Notes under the pieces: generated by a model
What the model saw: only the letters and a program-made list of their open reading frames with translations
The model's database searches: none
Told to the model about the DNA's origin: nothing
Source: Valencia hispanica
Taxonomy: Eukaryota; Chordata; Actinopteri; Cyprinodontiformes; Valenciidae
Reading direction: 5' to 3'
Assembly: GCA_963556495.2 (NCBI GenBank)
Contig: OY747702.1
Span: forward strand, 134,001 to 198,000
DNA: 64,000 nucleotides
Shown: one piece after another, positions 11,519 to 21,886 of the stretch
Numbering within the stretch: position 1 is the stretch's first letter
Layout of the letters: every line of letters starts with the position of its first letter
Program-made: the position numbers and the translations under genes

Positions 11519-12240
11519 ATTGTCAGAATCATGACTGCATTTTCTCATATAAAGCCCCACTGCTTCTTTCAGTGTTGTATTTTGACTAAAAAGGGTATTT
11601 GGACATATTGCGGAAACAGTATGTTACTGGTACGCACTGTGTAATCTCTTCATGAATAAGACCTTTTACGCACGTCATATACTATGGGAGTGACTAAGCC
11701 CGCCCATTCAATTGGTTAGAGATCTACCGTACCTGAGGAATAAACTGGATTATTTATTTTTTCTTCTTCTTGGCATGCTCAGTGACCTTTGTAGGTGAAA
11801 GTGGAAGCAAAGGAAGTGGAAACAATGCGATAAAGGATTACAGAAATGGCCGTAGACGTTTCAGAAGAGCATTTTCACTGTTACATTTCTTATTGGTTTT
11901 ACTGTTGTCCTGGACTAATCACTTTATTGGAGGACTTTAATCGGACCATTTTTGATGTTAAAAGACCATTTTTGTTCGAGATGGATTGGTTTTTGTCACA
12001 TTTATTGGACTACAAAGTGGTGAGATCCATATTTTTTTACCTCCATCAGGAGAGCCTTTGTGTTGACAAAAGCGCTTGCTGTGTCTAAAGTTGTAATTGT
12101 ATCCTTAATCGCCATCCATAATTAGAATCACAAGACTCTTAGCTTTCCAATTATATAAAATATGTATAGGTTCATAGAAGTTAGAAGTCAGAAAATCGGT
12201 GGATTTAAACTATGAAATGGGCTGGGCCCGCCCGCGGTTC
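11519..12240. other. unassigned region with a short ORF
   Basis: No family recognised. An 80-codon open frame at 11,846-12,088 (plus strand) is rich in aromatic residues and Cys (YISYWFYCCPGLITLL) but has no known motif. It is most likely a chance ORF. Confidence 0.3.
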
Positions 12241-12519
12241 CACGGAACATTAACAGGTTAAACTAATCATGCCAACAAGTGTATCTTCCTCTGTTTGATG
12301 ACATGTGAAGCTTTAAACTAATCACACCTACAACTGTTGAATGACCTTTGAGATCTAATAAAAGGCAATTGGAGAGACAGCACCGGTGGAGAAGGCACTG
12401 AGTGTGCTTGGTGTTTTCTTCCCTTGCAAAATCTCCCATGCAAGTAAAACACAGAAGTTGTTTGTGTCTTTCCTAATTCAGTTCTTTGTGTTCTAGCGTA
12501 ATATTTACTTAATATAACT
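12241..12519 (+). repeat. LTR 3' portion upstream of a primer-binding site (copy B)
   Basis: Matches the LTR fragment at 8030-8366. It contains AATAAA within GATCTAATAAAAGGC at about 12,354, a likely polyadenylation signal of the R region. It leads into a TGG-initiated primer-binding site at 12,520, so it is read as R-U5 of a 5' LTR. The exact LTR end is unclear because no CA terminus sits directly before the primer site. Confidence 0.5.
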
Positions 12520-12537
12520 TGGTCCTTTGAGCCGGAT
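12520..12537 (+). promoter_or_regulatory. retroviral primer-binding site, tRNA-Tyr type
   Basis: TGGTCCTTTGAGCCGGAT is complementary to the 3' end of vertebrate tRNA-Tyr (which ends GGCTCGAAGGACCA) over the first 17 bases except one position. It marks the start of minus-strand DNA synthesis for a provirus (ERV3) whose remains follow to 19.0 kb. Assignment to tRNA-Tyr is from my knowledge of the tRNA sequence. Confidence 0.6.
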
Positions 12538-13383
12538 GCCAACATACCCGTGTTCCTGCAGGTCCATTGAGGTCAGCTGAAGACTGTACAAAGCCTACAG
12601 GTTAGACTTGCAGAGTAAACTCCACTCAGGTAATATGTGACAGTGAATCCTGTGTTGGCCAATGTGACTTGATTAGTTCCGCTGGACTGCATTGACGGCA
12701 TCCAAACTTTGTGCAGAACGGACTGAGGAAAGCAGGTATGACAAGCAGTGTGATTGTGTAAACATTCTAGAGTTTAAACTAAGGTTTCACCGGTTGAAAA
12801 TAATGTTAAAAGGTTAAAAAGTCCTCTAAAGGGGACTAATTTAAGTCCAGTCGTCCTTGAAAACCTGACCAAAAGTCTAGGGAAAGATTAAGGTACTCTA
12901 AAAAATCTGGCCAGAAGTTCAGGGGAAGATTAAGTTACTCTATAAAACCTGGGCAGAAGTTCCGGGGAAGATTATGTAACTCTAAAACACCTGGTCAGGA
13001 GTTCAGGGGAAGATTAGGTTACTCTTAAAAAACAACAAACAGAAAACAAACAGAACCATGTTAGTTTTTAGAACATTGACAGTAGATTCCATAAGGAATT
13101 ACATCTACTAAAAAGAATCCAGAACAGTGTTGTGATGGTCTCATCAACCTTCAGAATTCTTTTCATTTAAATTTGGATTAAAGTTTCAACAGGTCCTTAC
13201 CAGATTATGGGATCAGAGTGATTCAGAGTAAGAGATTGGAATCCCATGAATAATAGCAATCCACCTGGGCCACTTCCACACGACAGTAATGATTTTAAAA
13301 CATGCGTGACCGCTGTCTGTGGTAGACTTAAACACCAAGACTAACCTTGTGCTTTTGAGATTCTTTTTGGCAGGCCTCCAGCA
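12538..13383 (+). other. ERV3 leader with internal deletion
   Basis: The segment between the primer-binding site and the integrase remnant, where leader, gag and most of pol should lie. No gag, protease, RT or RNase H motif is present, so a deletion of several kilobases is inferred. It holds a 42-bp tandem repeat (12,860-13,030). Confidence 0.45.
12860..13030 (+). repeat. 42-bp tandem repeat, about four units
   Basis: Units begin AGATTAAGGTACTCTAAAA, AGATTAAGTTACTCTATAA, AGATTATGTAACTCTAAAA and AGATTAGGTTACTCTTAAA. Three full 42-bp units plus partial ones at both edges. It lies in the untranslated leader of the ERV3 remnant. Confidence 0.85.
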
Positions 13384-13749
13384 ATGGGATTGAACCAACC
13401 CATAAAACCGCATCTCTCTACAGGCTTGTGTGAGGATGCAATGATCTCTTACTGTAAAAATCACTCCAAGACTCTTGCACAGGTGCACCAAAGTGTGAAA
13501 AAAGCCCTACCAAAAGCAGCAGAGTGGCCACTTCATCCTATTTCGGCAAGGCAATTGGTTTCTTATTAAAGAATTCAGACGACGACATTGTAAGTCAAAG
13601 CGCTGGCAGGGTCCATTTCAGGTTCTGCTTGTGACCTACACTGCGGTAAAGGTCGCTGAGCGAGCAACCTAGGTGCATGCCAGTCACTGCAAGAGGCTGA
13701 CAGGACCTATTCTGGACAAGCCCACCACCACTGAAGCACAGAACTGAGA
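13384..13749 (+). pseudogene. ERV3 integrase C-terminal fragment
   Basis: The last part of a class I retroviral pol. The stretch STGLCEDAMISYCKN is followed, after a frameshift near 13,550, by the GPY/F-type C-terminal domain (WFLIKEFRRRHC, RWQGPFQVLLVTYTAVKV). There is an in-frame TAG at 13,670-13,672 and a natural-looking terminator near 13,749. The catalytic core is absent. In intact relatives this domain helps the integrase bind DNA. Env follows about 130 bp downstream, the normal retroviral order. Confidence 0.75.
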
Positions 13750-13877
13750 GAAGTAGACTCAAAGAATAACTTCTAAATCAGTGGATTAGACACTTTCTAT
13801 TCATCTAGTGATCCCACGTGAAGAAAAGCAAAGAAAAATGATGACATTCTATGAAGCTCTGGGGCTCCAGAGCAAAA

Positions 13878-14321
13878 ATGACTGAGACATTAATACTGTT
13901 TGTGTTTCATGTCTTATTAGGGGGTCGCCTTTTGGACTCTGCATCAGGGATGAACAGTCACCTCAGCCGGGGATCAAGAGAGATCCGTCGCTTCTAATGT
14001 CCTCCGAGAAGGATGGGTTCAAGGGAATTTGTGGTATCAGTTTGCAAATTATTCTGCTAGATCAGTGTCAAATAAATCTTCGTCGTTTGCATGGGTACAG
14101 CTCTTCCAAAGTATTATGTCCCCATTCCGTTTGAGGAAAGGTTGGATCAATGTGTGAGTTACTGTGAGACTCCAGGGAGTAATCCTGTCTAGTGGGTTTC
14201 AGTGCAGGCCCTCAAAATTAACTTCACCCATGAAGGCAGAAAATGTAGTGTGTGTGCCTAGCATTGCATTTTAGCTGTAGCAACAGGTTTGAATAAAGAC
14301 TGGGGTAAGCCGTGTGGATTG
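13878..14321 (+). pseudogene. ERV3 env, N-terminal SU fragment
   Basis: Starts with an ATG and a hydrophobic signal-peptide-like stretch (MTETLILFVFHVLLGG). An in-frame TAA (13,995-13,997) and a frameshift follow, and the rest continues in another frame with NLWYQFANYSARSVS, a surface-unit-like stretch with an N-glycosylation sequon. The gene is cut at 14,321 by a solo LTR and resumes after 15,838. Remains of a gamma-type retroviral envelope; not expressible. Confidence 0.6.
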
Positions 14322-15834
14322 TGTTGTGCCACAGATAGATAGGTTTGACTATGAATAACTATGAATAATTGCTTAGGGCAATTATTCATAAGATTAATAA
14401 TTTTATGTAAGAATTACCAAGTTTAGGGGCACCACCTGGATTCCAGGAATAGCAATAGCCAAATTGTTCAGTCTCAGTTTATGTTTATGATTACCTGCCT
14501 GATAAGGCTGAGGTAATTAAACAATATATGAAGGAATAAGTTCTTGGTGTTCCTGAACAGCAAGTTACTACACATGTAGGTGAAATTACAACAGTTTTCC
14601 AAAATACAAGAATTTATTACAAAAAGAATTCAACTTTCAGTTAACATACTTTAATAAGCAAACTCACCAAACTAGTAACACACAACTAAACTATTAAGAA
14701 AAGAATAACGATAATAAAACTAACACTCAGAAGTAAACAGTAAAAGTGATAAAAATGCAAAGAAATACAAACAATAAACAATAAATTGATAATGATGCCA
14801 CGATTCAGAATAAATATGTTTGCTCAAAGACCAAGGCTTATCTTGAACAGTGTTGGGAATGAAGCTTAGTTAGTTTTAAACTAATTGTGATTAGTCTTAA
14901 ACTACATACACACAAACACAATGCAAAGCAGAAGTGAAGACAAATCACTCTGGATCATTTATTAAACATCAAACATAGGAAAACTGTTGGATTGAGTAAC
15001 TCAGGTTGCAGGATATAAAACGACTTTCCATCGGAAACCTCAAAAATCACGGTTTAAACCTCCAGGCCAACCGGCCTGTTTGTACCCAAACAATAAATGA
15101 AATCTTACACAAAGTAACAAATCACAGTGACAATAAACAACCCTCAAATCTTGTTTAAACTAATCTCGCCTCTGCCCAGACAGATGTTATTGAACGGTTA
15201 AAGTTCCTTAACCCCTCCCCCCCTAGTCGCTCCGTGGATGATGGGCGAAGCTAACACAACGTTAGCCGGCAGGCTAGCAATAGCTGCGGTCGGTTAGCAG
15301 CGTTAGGCCGTATGGCTGTTGTAGCGTAGAAGCCATGGAGCTGCTCTACCCTTTACAGCGACCAGCTCTACCCTCTTTCACTGAAAGTACCTTAGTTCAC
15401 AGCATCCAGCACAGCCTTTATCTCACATAAGCTCCGTCGGCGGTAGATGTAACGGCTGTAGTCTGGACGCGGCTCTGTGGCAACAGTAGCTGGTTAGCAG
15501 CTCGCTTCCTCACGGTAGCATCTGAAATTCAGAGAGTTTCTGTAGGGCTCAGGGCAGAACAGTGGGGTTTGTCTCAAGACACAGGGTTTGCGATTCACCT
15601 GATTGATCAAAAGTCTTGTCGTCGTTGGAGTGAGTTCCTCCTAGAACTCGTGTCTTTTCCCTCACCAGCGAAGGAAACATGGGGTTCGTCCTAGCACTGT
15701 TTGGCTGCAAGAGCCCAACTGAAGAGCATTTGCGCCAATGACTCCAGCCCTTATATAACCTCTAGTCCTCTTCTTCTCCTGTCGGAGCTAGAATGTGGGT
15801 TAGCGTCACTCAATGGCTGTGTGTCCCCCCAACA
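14322..15834 (-). mobile_element. solo LTR, 1513 bp, with ATTG target duplication
   Basis: The boundaries are exact: termini TGTTG and CAACA are perfect 5-bp inverted ends, and ATTG occurs on both sides (14,318-14,321 and 15,835-15,838). There is no internal retroviral sequence, so this is a solo LTR left by recombination. A TATA-like box (TTATATAAGG) reads on the minus strand at about 15,748-15,760, suggesting minus orientation. Homologous along its length to 21,887-23,788 but lacking about 380 bp present there. It interrupts the ERV3 env. Confidence 0.85.
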
Positions 15835-15838
15835 ATTG

Positions 15839-16407
15839 GATAAATCTGTCGAAGCACCTGGTTAATTAACCTTTTAGAGCCAGTCCCAGATGCATCTTTT
15901 GTTTGTTATAATGTGACAAGATTAGGAAAACAGGTTGACATGAGTACATTTTCAAGAAAATGTTCTAAAATATTTCATTTTAATGATAAAGGGGATTCTT
16001 TTTCTGAGTGCTGGAAATCTGACAAGCTTAGAGATGATACGACTGTTGATTACTGGACCTGTTCCTCTAAGCTTCACCTGCGTAGATGGATTTTGAAGCA
16101 GGAACAGGCGGGACCAGACATATACTGGGTTTGTGGCGATGGCAAGCTGAGATCCACTCTTCCGCCCAATTGGGGAGGTGTGTGCTCATGTGATGTGAGC
16201 TTATGATGTCTCGATTGCAATTGATCCATTCCAGGAAAGTGGAGTTTTCTCACATCACATGTCTAGGAGAGAAGCACCTGTTCCAGGCAGCTTTGATGAG
16301 CATGTTTACTTTGACGTGATTGGTGTGCCACGTGGGTCCCAGATGAATTTAAAGCTAGGAATCAGATTTTAGCAGGGGTTGAGTCAATTTATTTGTGGCC
16401 TGACATC
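15839..16407 (+). pseudogene. ERV3 env, SU end and SU/TM junction
   Basis: An open stretch from about 15,913 contains VDYWTCSSK and IYWVCGDGKLRSTLPPNWGGVC, the last part being a conserved stretch just before the SU/TM cleavage site of fish class I env proteins. A frameshift follows near 16,190. In the next frame are SRREAPVP (basic cleavage-site remnant) and SFDEHVYFDVIGVPRG. The gene is then cut at about 16,407 by a LINE 3' end and resumes at 16,916. ERV1 env (48.5-50.1 kb) has the equivalent LPENWGGVCAPV. Confidence 0.7.
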
Positions 16408-16915
16408 ACCCCAGTTCTAAAGTCCTTACACTGGCTCCCTGTAGCTCAGAGAATAGACTTCGAAATACTCCTACTAGTTTATAAATCATTACATGGCTTA
16501 GCACCAAAATATGTTTAAGACCTGTTGTCACGGTACCAACCACCAAGACCACTCAGGTCCTCCAACCCTAGCCTACTAAACATCCATAGACTCAGAACTA
16601 AACATGGAGAAGCAGCTTTCAGTTTTTATGCTCCCCTTATCTGGAACAGACTTCCTGACGAGTGTAGAGCTGCTGAAATTCTGAACTGCTTTAATTCGAG
16701 ACTAAAAACCCATCTGTTTAGAATTGCCTTCGAGTAAATGCTTGATGTCATATGTAGGAAATGTGTTCACTTTCTCTTGCTTTATTGTGTATCATGTGTA
16801 ATGTGTGTTTCTTTTATGTGTTTTTAAAAAACTCACCAAATCATGTAAAGCACCTTGAATTACCCTGCTGTTGAAAGTGGGCAATACAAATAAAATTGCC
16901 TTGCCTTGCCTTGAG
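16408..16915 (+). mobile_element. 5'-truncated LINE 3' end with (CCTTG)n tail
   Basis: Encodes only the C-terminus of a LINE reverse transcriptase: LKSLHWLPVAQRIDFEILLL, an in-frame TAA near 16,516, then FSFYAPLIWNRLP and SRLKTHLFRIAFE with a stop at about 16,735. The 3' UTR ends TTGCCTTGCCTTGCCTTG. It lies inside the ERV3 env transmembrane region. L2/Rex-group by its C-terminal motif. Confidence 0.8.
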
Positions 16916-17337
16916 ATTAATAAAAATGTTGATTGGATTAATTACTTGTTTTACCTGTTTCATAATACAGAGGTTCATCAATTACTCACACGAAGTGTTG
17001 CAGGGCGTGGCGGAGCAGCTCCATGCAACCTCCCTAGTTGCATGGGAAAACCGAATGGCTATCGACATGTTATCCACAGAAAGGGGAGGAGTGTGCGCGA
17101 CGCTGGGGGGGGAGATGTTGCACCTTTATCCCCGGAAACACGGACTGTTGTGTCATTCCATGCATTAGAGGGCTGGTGATCAGTGTGTTTGACAGAGCTT
17201 TTACACATCAGATGTTAGCAAAATCTCTGGCTGAGTCGACAGATGTGGACGAACCTGGTGCAGACGCCGAAAGGCGAGATGAAGGGGAAGGAAGTGATGA
17301 AGGGGATGGAGACGATGGATGTGGCGTGGAAACGTGA
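16916..17337 (+). pseudogene. ERV3 env transmembrane subunit, degraded
   Basis: Pieces of the TM ectodomain in alternating frames: INKNVDWINYL, a heptad-like stretch, ENRMAIDMLSTERGGVC (the immunosuppressive-like region with the first Cys of the CX6CC motif) and CTFIPGNT. The sequence then jumps to CCVIPCIRGLVISVFDRA, the region just after the membrane anchor, so most of the TM ectodomain and the membrane span are deleted. The tail is long and acidic (EGEGSDEGDGDD) and ends at 17,337. Confidence 0.7.
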
Positions 17338-18513
17338 TTGGACTGCAGATGTATGACGATTACATTTAAATCACTTTGTGAATTAGGTTTTCTGATGTTT
17401 TTTTTCTGTAACTACTCTCTTGTGTTCCTCCATGTGAGTCTGGCAGTTCCATGAAATTTTACCAGGTCTTATCCCAGGTAAAGCAGAGAGAAAAAGGGGT
17501 TGATTTTTATTTTTCAATTATATTTTTATTATTATTTCATTATTAATTATCAATTTCCCTCTGAGATCAATAAAGTATTTTTGAATTGAATTGAATTATT
17601 CAATTTCATTTGTTTTTTCTTCTCTAGACAGTTTATTTATGTGATTTCAGATATGTTTCCTTTTTATTTTTTTATTCAATTCCAGTTCATTGTTATTATT
17701 CAACATTATTTCCTTTTTCATTTATTTCATTGTTTTGTTTATTCATATTAATCTATGCATAAGGGGGGAGATTATAAATTTGTTTTATTCTTGTATGATT
17801 TTACCATAGCATAATTTATGAGCAGTGAGGTATGCCTAATCAATACTGAAGTTGAAGTAATTTTTTACATTTCTATTTCTTGTGGTTTTGTTATGAAGGA
17901 ATCTATTGATGTTGTTGATTACTACTGATCTGTTTTGTGTACCTCTTTAAAGGGGTCACTTTGGTGCTGGGCAATGAGTGACTGACGATCTTTGATTTCG
18001 GCGTTCACACTGTGGATGCAAGTTTCGTTTCGAGGGAAGAGTACACGTTTTCAAATTGTGCTAAGATTTGTTTTACTCATTCATTGTGTACTTGACTCAT
18101 TCTGCCTTAAATTGTTTTTTTTCTTCTCTGTTTTGCTGTTTTTTCTTAGACATCCTGACTGATGACGAAGCGATGAAGAAGGGCTACCTTGGGTCAAAGG
18201 AGTCACCCCATTCTTTTTCACCCAAAAAGTCGTGAGATGACAAACACGACCATAGGTTGGAGGTTCTTCATCTTACGCCCCTGGGTTTTTTGAATGTGGT
18301 TTTGCATAGGGTCCAATAACTGTCATCAGGAGGGATGCATAGAACTCATCATTTTGTTCAGAAGTTAATTTACTGTGACATGTAATGCATGAAAATCATT
18401 TGGTACTGTTGTTTTTTTTTTCTTATATGGCCTGCCTTCTCATTAGAGGTAGTTTCAAATGAGCCATTCTTAATTTTTTTTGTTGTTGTTGTGTTTAGTT
18501 TATCACAGATGAT
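17338..18513. other. noncoding stretch between ERV3 env and polypurine tract
   Basis: About 1.2 kb without a recognisable gene. At about 17,535-17,605 there is a LINE-style 3' terminus (ATTTCCCTCTGAGATCAATA, AAGTATTTTTGAATTGAATT), so part of this is an inserted LINE tail. A purine tract AAGGGGGGAGA lies at 17,761, a second candidate polypurine tract. Confidence 0.45.
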
Positions 18514-18525
18514 AAAAAGGGAGGA
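18514..18525 (+). promoter_or_regulatory. polypurine tract, ERV3
   Basis: AAAAAGGGAGGA lies immediately before a TG-starting LTR. It would prime plus-strand DNA synthesis. Position and base composition are the only evidence. Confidence 0.5.
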
Positions 18526-18526
18526 C

Positions 18527-18999
18527 TGTCATGGAAAGTTAATTATTAAGAATGATCTGTTCTGTGTATTTAATGTACTAATAGTTACTGTGTGCCAGCT
18601 CCTTGTGATATGGTGACCAATCCGATTATTTGACACTGTATGAATTTGGGTCAGGACAAGTTCTACTGATTTAGGCTCTTACATCCTGGGTTGGCATAGC
18701 AACTCTCTTTTACATCTAAGGACGTCCTGACAGACTTTGATTGTGCTTCCACTATCAAAGGGCCTGAAGCCTGCAAGTCTAATGTTCTCATAATGAAAAA
18801 ATGTTTTCTGATGTCATGTTGATAAGAGTCAGGATTACTGAACCTATATAATTCTGTGTTTTGTTATGAAAGGCAGGTCAGTATTGCACATTCTTTGTTG
18901 AAGCTGTACCTCCTTGCTTGATTAACCAAGTTTGTATTAAAACCTCCAAATATCTGAAGGAATCTCTCTCATCTCTTTTATTTAAAAACTTCGACAACA
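18527..18999 (+). repeat. 3' LTR, ERV3 (probable)
   Basis: Starts TGTCATGG directly after a polypurine tract and ends CGACAACA; 473 bp. It contains an ATTAAA-type polyadenylation signal (TTTGTATTAAAACC) followed by a pyrimidine-rich U5-like TCTCTCATCTC. It does not resemble the LTR fragment at 12.2 kb, so the left and right halves of this provirus may come from different insertions. Confidence 0.5.
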
Positions 19000-20055
19000 A
19001 TCAGGAGCATTACGCTGGAACATTAAGCTTACTTCCCCTAACTTGTCATCTTGCCCTATATACATTCACTAGACAGAGAATATGTAATTAAATCCCAATT
19101 ACATTGGAATATTCCAGCAACACCGACGCTGAATAGGCTGTACAAAAGACCCTCGTGATATTGACATTTACTTTATACAAATATACAAATATCTTAGTTA
19201 TTCTAGGTGCTTTAAGAATAAGAAAATTTAAAAATGTTAAATAACAGCAGGTAAGCAAACTTAATACTTACCTCGAAGTTTAGTCTCCAAAAAATTGTCG
19301 TTGTGTTCTTCTGCACAAGTGCAACCGATAATCGGTAGCTTCTCCCACAATGCAAAATCAGAGCTGAGTAAGTAGTACAAGGATTTTGTTTGTTGGGAGC
19401 CTGTACTGTAGGATTTTGTAGGACAGTGTATTGTATGTTTTGTAGGAGTAAAATGCATTGTAGTATTACATTCCATAGGAGAGTAAGATAATATTTAGAT
19501 AGAGAGGGAGATCAGGGGGAGCAGAGGTCAGGAGAAGAATCCAGAAGAACCTAGTTGCAGGCAGAGCCATGATGTGCGCAAGAACAGGGCTTTTTGCTGC
19601 TGCTCGCTAAGGGGTGAAGTAAAAAACCAATGGCTGTTCATATCTCTTGCTTGGCAGTTTTTTTAGAACTTTTTTACTAGGGCTTAATTTTTTATTAAAT
19701 TCACAAACGAAGAATATGCGTCTTTAGTTTTTGATTATTTCCACCAGACCAGATGAAAGAATCGGGTAGCAAGAATTAAATGAGGAAGTGCATAGACCCC
19801 TCTGCCCAGATTCTTACAGTACCTAAAATAGCTCTCTGGGATTACTAGAATGATATTGTGAGGATTTTTAGGTGTTTTGGTTTCTTTATTCAGTTCACCT
19901 TATCATTTTAGTTTTTTTGTCTGTGTTAGTTCTGTTTTGTTTTACTTTGGGCTTATAGTTTGCTAATATTTGGCGCTATCTTCCTTCTACGTTTTCACTT
20001 CCTGTTTCCCTTTAGATATGTATACTCTTGCTTCATTGTTTTTGGGTTGATCTGA
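19000..20055. other. unassigned spacer
   Basis: About 1 kb of AT-rich sequence without convincing ORFs or repeats. Possibly genomic flank. Confidence 0.4.
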
Positions 20056-20121
20056 TCTTAAGTGCCTTGAGATGACATCTGTTGTGAATTGGCACTATAT
20101 AAATAAACTGAATTGAATTGA
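20056..20121 (+). repeat. L2 3' terminus fragment
   Basis: Matches the last bases of the L2 at 38,290-38,350 (GTGCCTTGAGATGACATCTG, then CTGAATTGAATTG). A very short 5'-truncated copy. Confidence 0.8.
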
Positions 20122-20400
20122 TCTCTTACTAGTTTTTTACTTTCCTCATTGTTTTTCTTTGCGTTAGTTCTGTTAACTTTATTTCTCTCTTTAGGATTAT
20201 TTTCTGATTTGAATCTCTTTATAGTGTTTCTTTCTGTTCTGTTTCTCTCCTCTCTTCCCTGTTCATTAGTACTGTCACATGCGTGTCATGGATGTTATGG
20301 AGGTGGGACCCCTAAATCCTTTTCCCAACATGAAGCAGTCCTAGAACTACTAAAGGTTTATTCCCATGTAGTTCATTTTTTTAACCTTCATTAAATCCAA
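20122..20400. other. unassigned spacer
   Basis: Pyrimidine-rich sequence with an 80-codon hydrophobic chance ORF; nothing recognised. Confidence 0.35.
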
Positions 20401-20545
20401 CTCAAACTGTTCTCTGCGGGAAGAAGCCAGAGTACCCGGAGGGAACCCATACATGCACAGGGACAACATGCAAACTTCATGCAAAAAGACCCCATGCTGG
20501 GATTGGAATCCAGGTCTTCTTACTGCAAGGCAACAGTGGATTAAA
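20401..20545 (+). repeat. dispersed LINE/SINE-type repeat fragment
   Basis: Contains GAAGAAGCCAGAGTACCCGG, GCACAGGGACAACATGCAAA and GGGATTGGAATCCAGG. These are phrases of a very common teleost repeat that I recognise but cannot name with certainty. Diverged and truncated. Confidence 0.55.
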
Positions 20546-20559
20546 AATCAGAGACCCTA

Positions 20560-20803
20560 TGATTTTACATACCAATACATACATCTCCACAACCTCATCT
20601 AAACCTTCAACTTGTATGTTGGACCCAATCCCAACCAAATTATTTAAGGAAGTGTTCCCCTTTGGTTCCTGGTCCCATTTTAGATATATATCCTTAGTAA
20701 ATGGATATGTACCATAGGAATTTATAGTTGCTGTAACTAAACCTTTACTTAATAAACCTTCCCTTGATCAAGATGACCTAATTACAGACCTATATCTAAC
20801 CTT
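20560..20803 (+). pseudogene. old L2 reverse transcriptase fragment
   Basis: Aligns with 36,165-36,390 of the full-length L2 (phrases CCTTCAACTTGTATGTTGGA and CCTTCCCTTGATCAAGATGA) with many substitutions and a stop-creating frame loss. Truncated at both sides. Confidence 0.8.
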
Positions 20804-20986
20804 CATTTGCATGCGTCAGCGTCTGTCAGACCCACCAAGAACGGCTCCCCAACAAGCACGGTTTTTAACTGGTTTTAAATATTTTTAAAGACTGATTTTA
20901 ACACCACTACCTTATTAATAATCTGGACGTGTTTTATCGGATTGTTTTAATCGGTGGGGAACGCAGACTACTTTTCTCCCCACACC

Positions 20987-21886
20987 ATGCCTCCACTCAC
21001 CTGCAGTCCTGGGTGTGACGGCTGTGCAAAACTTAGCCAGAGGGTTCTGGAGCTGGAGCAGAGGATTTCAACACTTCACCAAATCCAGGACCATAAGCGA
21101 GATGGACATCATCTTCGGGCGGACTTTCGCAGCCGCCAGCAGTGAACAGCTGACGCACACCATTCCCTGCCAGCCCTTCAAAGATGTAGAGGGAGGATCC
21201 ACACATCTGCTGCAGAGGAAGACCGCTTGTTCCAGCTGGGGGCAAAACCAAAAGCCCCCCCATCAGCTCCACACCGGTGCTCCAGGGTGCCCGGTTAACG
21301 GATGGGCCTGGCTCTCCTCCAACCTGCCTGCCATTATCCAACCGTTTCAGCGCCCTGGATGCGGATTGTCCTCCTCAGACAGCCCCTGGACACCGTAGCT
21401 CTGTAGGATTGCCGCCCCATCCCTCCCAGCAGCGAGTTAGGGTTAGGGTTAGGAACAGTCGGACTCCGCCTGCCTTTCACATTGCACCAAACCCTGGCCT
21501 GCCGCCAGAACTCGCCGGGGAGTGCTCCACTTCACCGAGAACCCACGGAACAAACCCTCTGCGCCGATTAAACATCGCTGCAGTCCTGGGGAAGCTACTC
21601 CACCTGGCATACAGCAAGTGCTGGATGGTAAACGATCCTCTGCCCAGGGCAAACATCCACCTGCAGACCCGCTGACCACCACACTCATCATCGGGGACTC
21701 CATAATAAAAAAATTTGAGGATGAGAGGAGCCCTCATTCTGTGTTTCCCTGGAGCTACTGTCACAGACATTGCTGATCCTCAGCTCATTGAACAACACAT
21801 ATATATGAGTAAAGTTGTGATTCACGATGGCACCAATGACATTCATAAACAGCAGTCTGAGCTCCTGAAGCGTGATTTTATTCACC
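20987..21886 (+). pseudogene. LINE-B ORF1, N-terminal part with esterase blocks I and III
   Basis: Starts MPPLTCSPGCDGCAKLSQ, a Cys cluster, followed by a coiled-coil-like VLELEQRISTLHQIQ. After several frame changes the SGNH-esterase domain appears: block I TTLIIGDSIIKKF (nucleophile Ser, about 21,700) and block III VIHDGTNDIHKQQ (about 21,830). A triple TTAGGG-like run at 21,437-21,453 is coincidental. Cut at 21,886 by a solo LTR; the C-terminus is at 23.8 kb. Confidence 0.7.

Noticed and set aside
11846..12088. 80-codon ORF starting MAVDVSEEHF
   Set aside because: No motif, no signal of conservation, in repeat-dense noncoding DNA.
17761..17772. AAGGGGGGAGA as the ERV3 polypurine tract
   Set aside because: Kept only as an alternative. 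The tract at 18,514 is followed directly by a TG-starting sequence that ends in CA with LTR-like signals.
21437..21453. Three TTAGGG-like repeats (interstitial telomere?)
   Set aside because: Only about three units, within the LINE-B ORF1 region; chance is sufficient.
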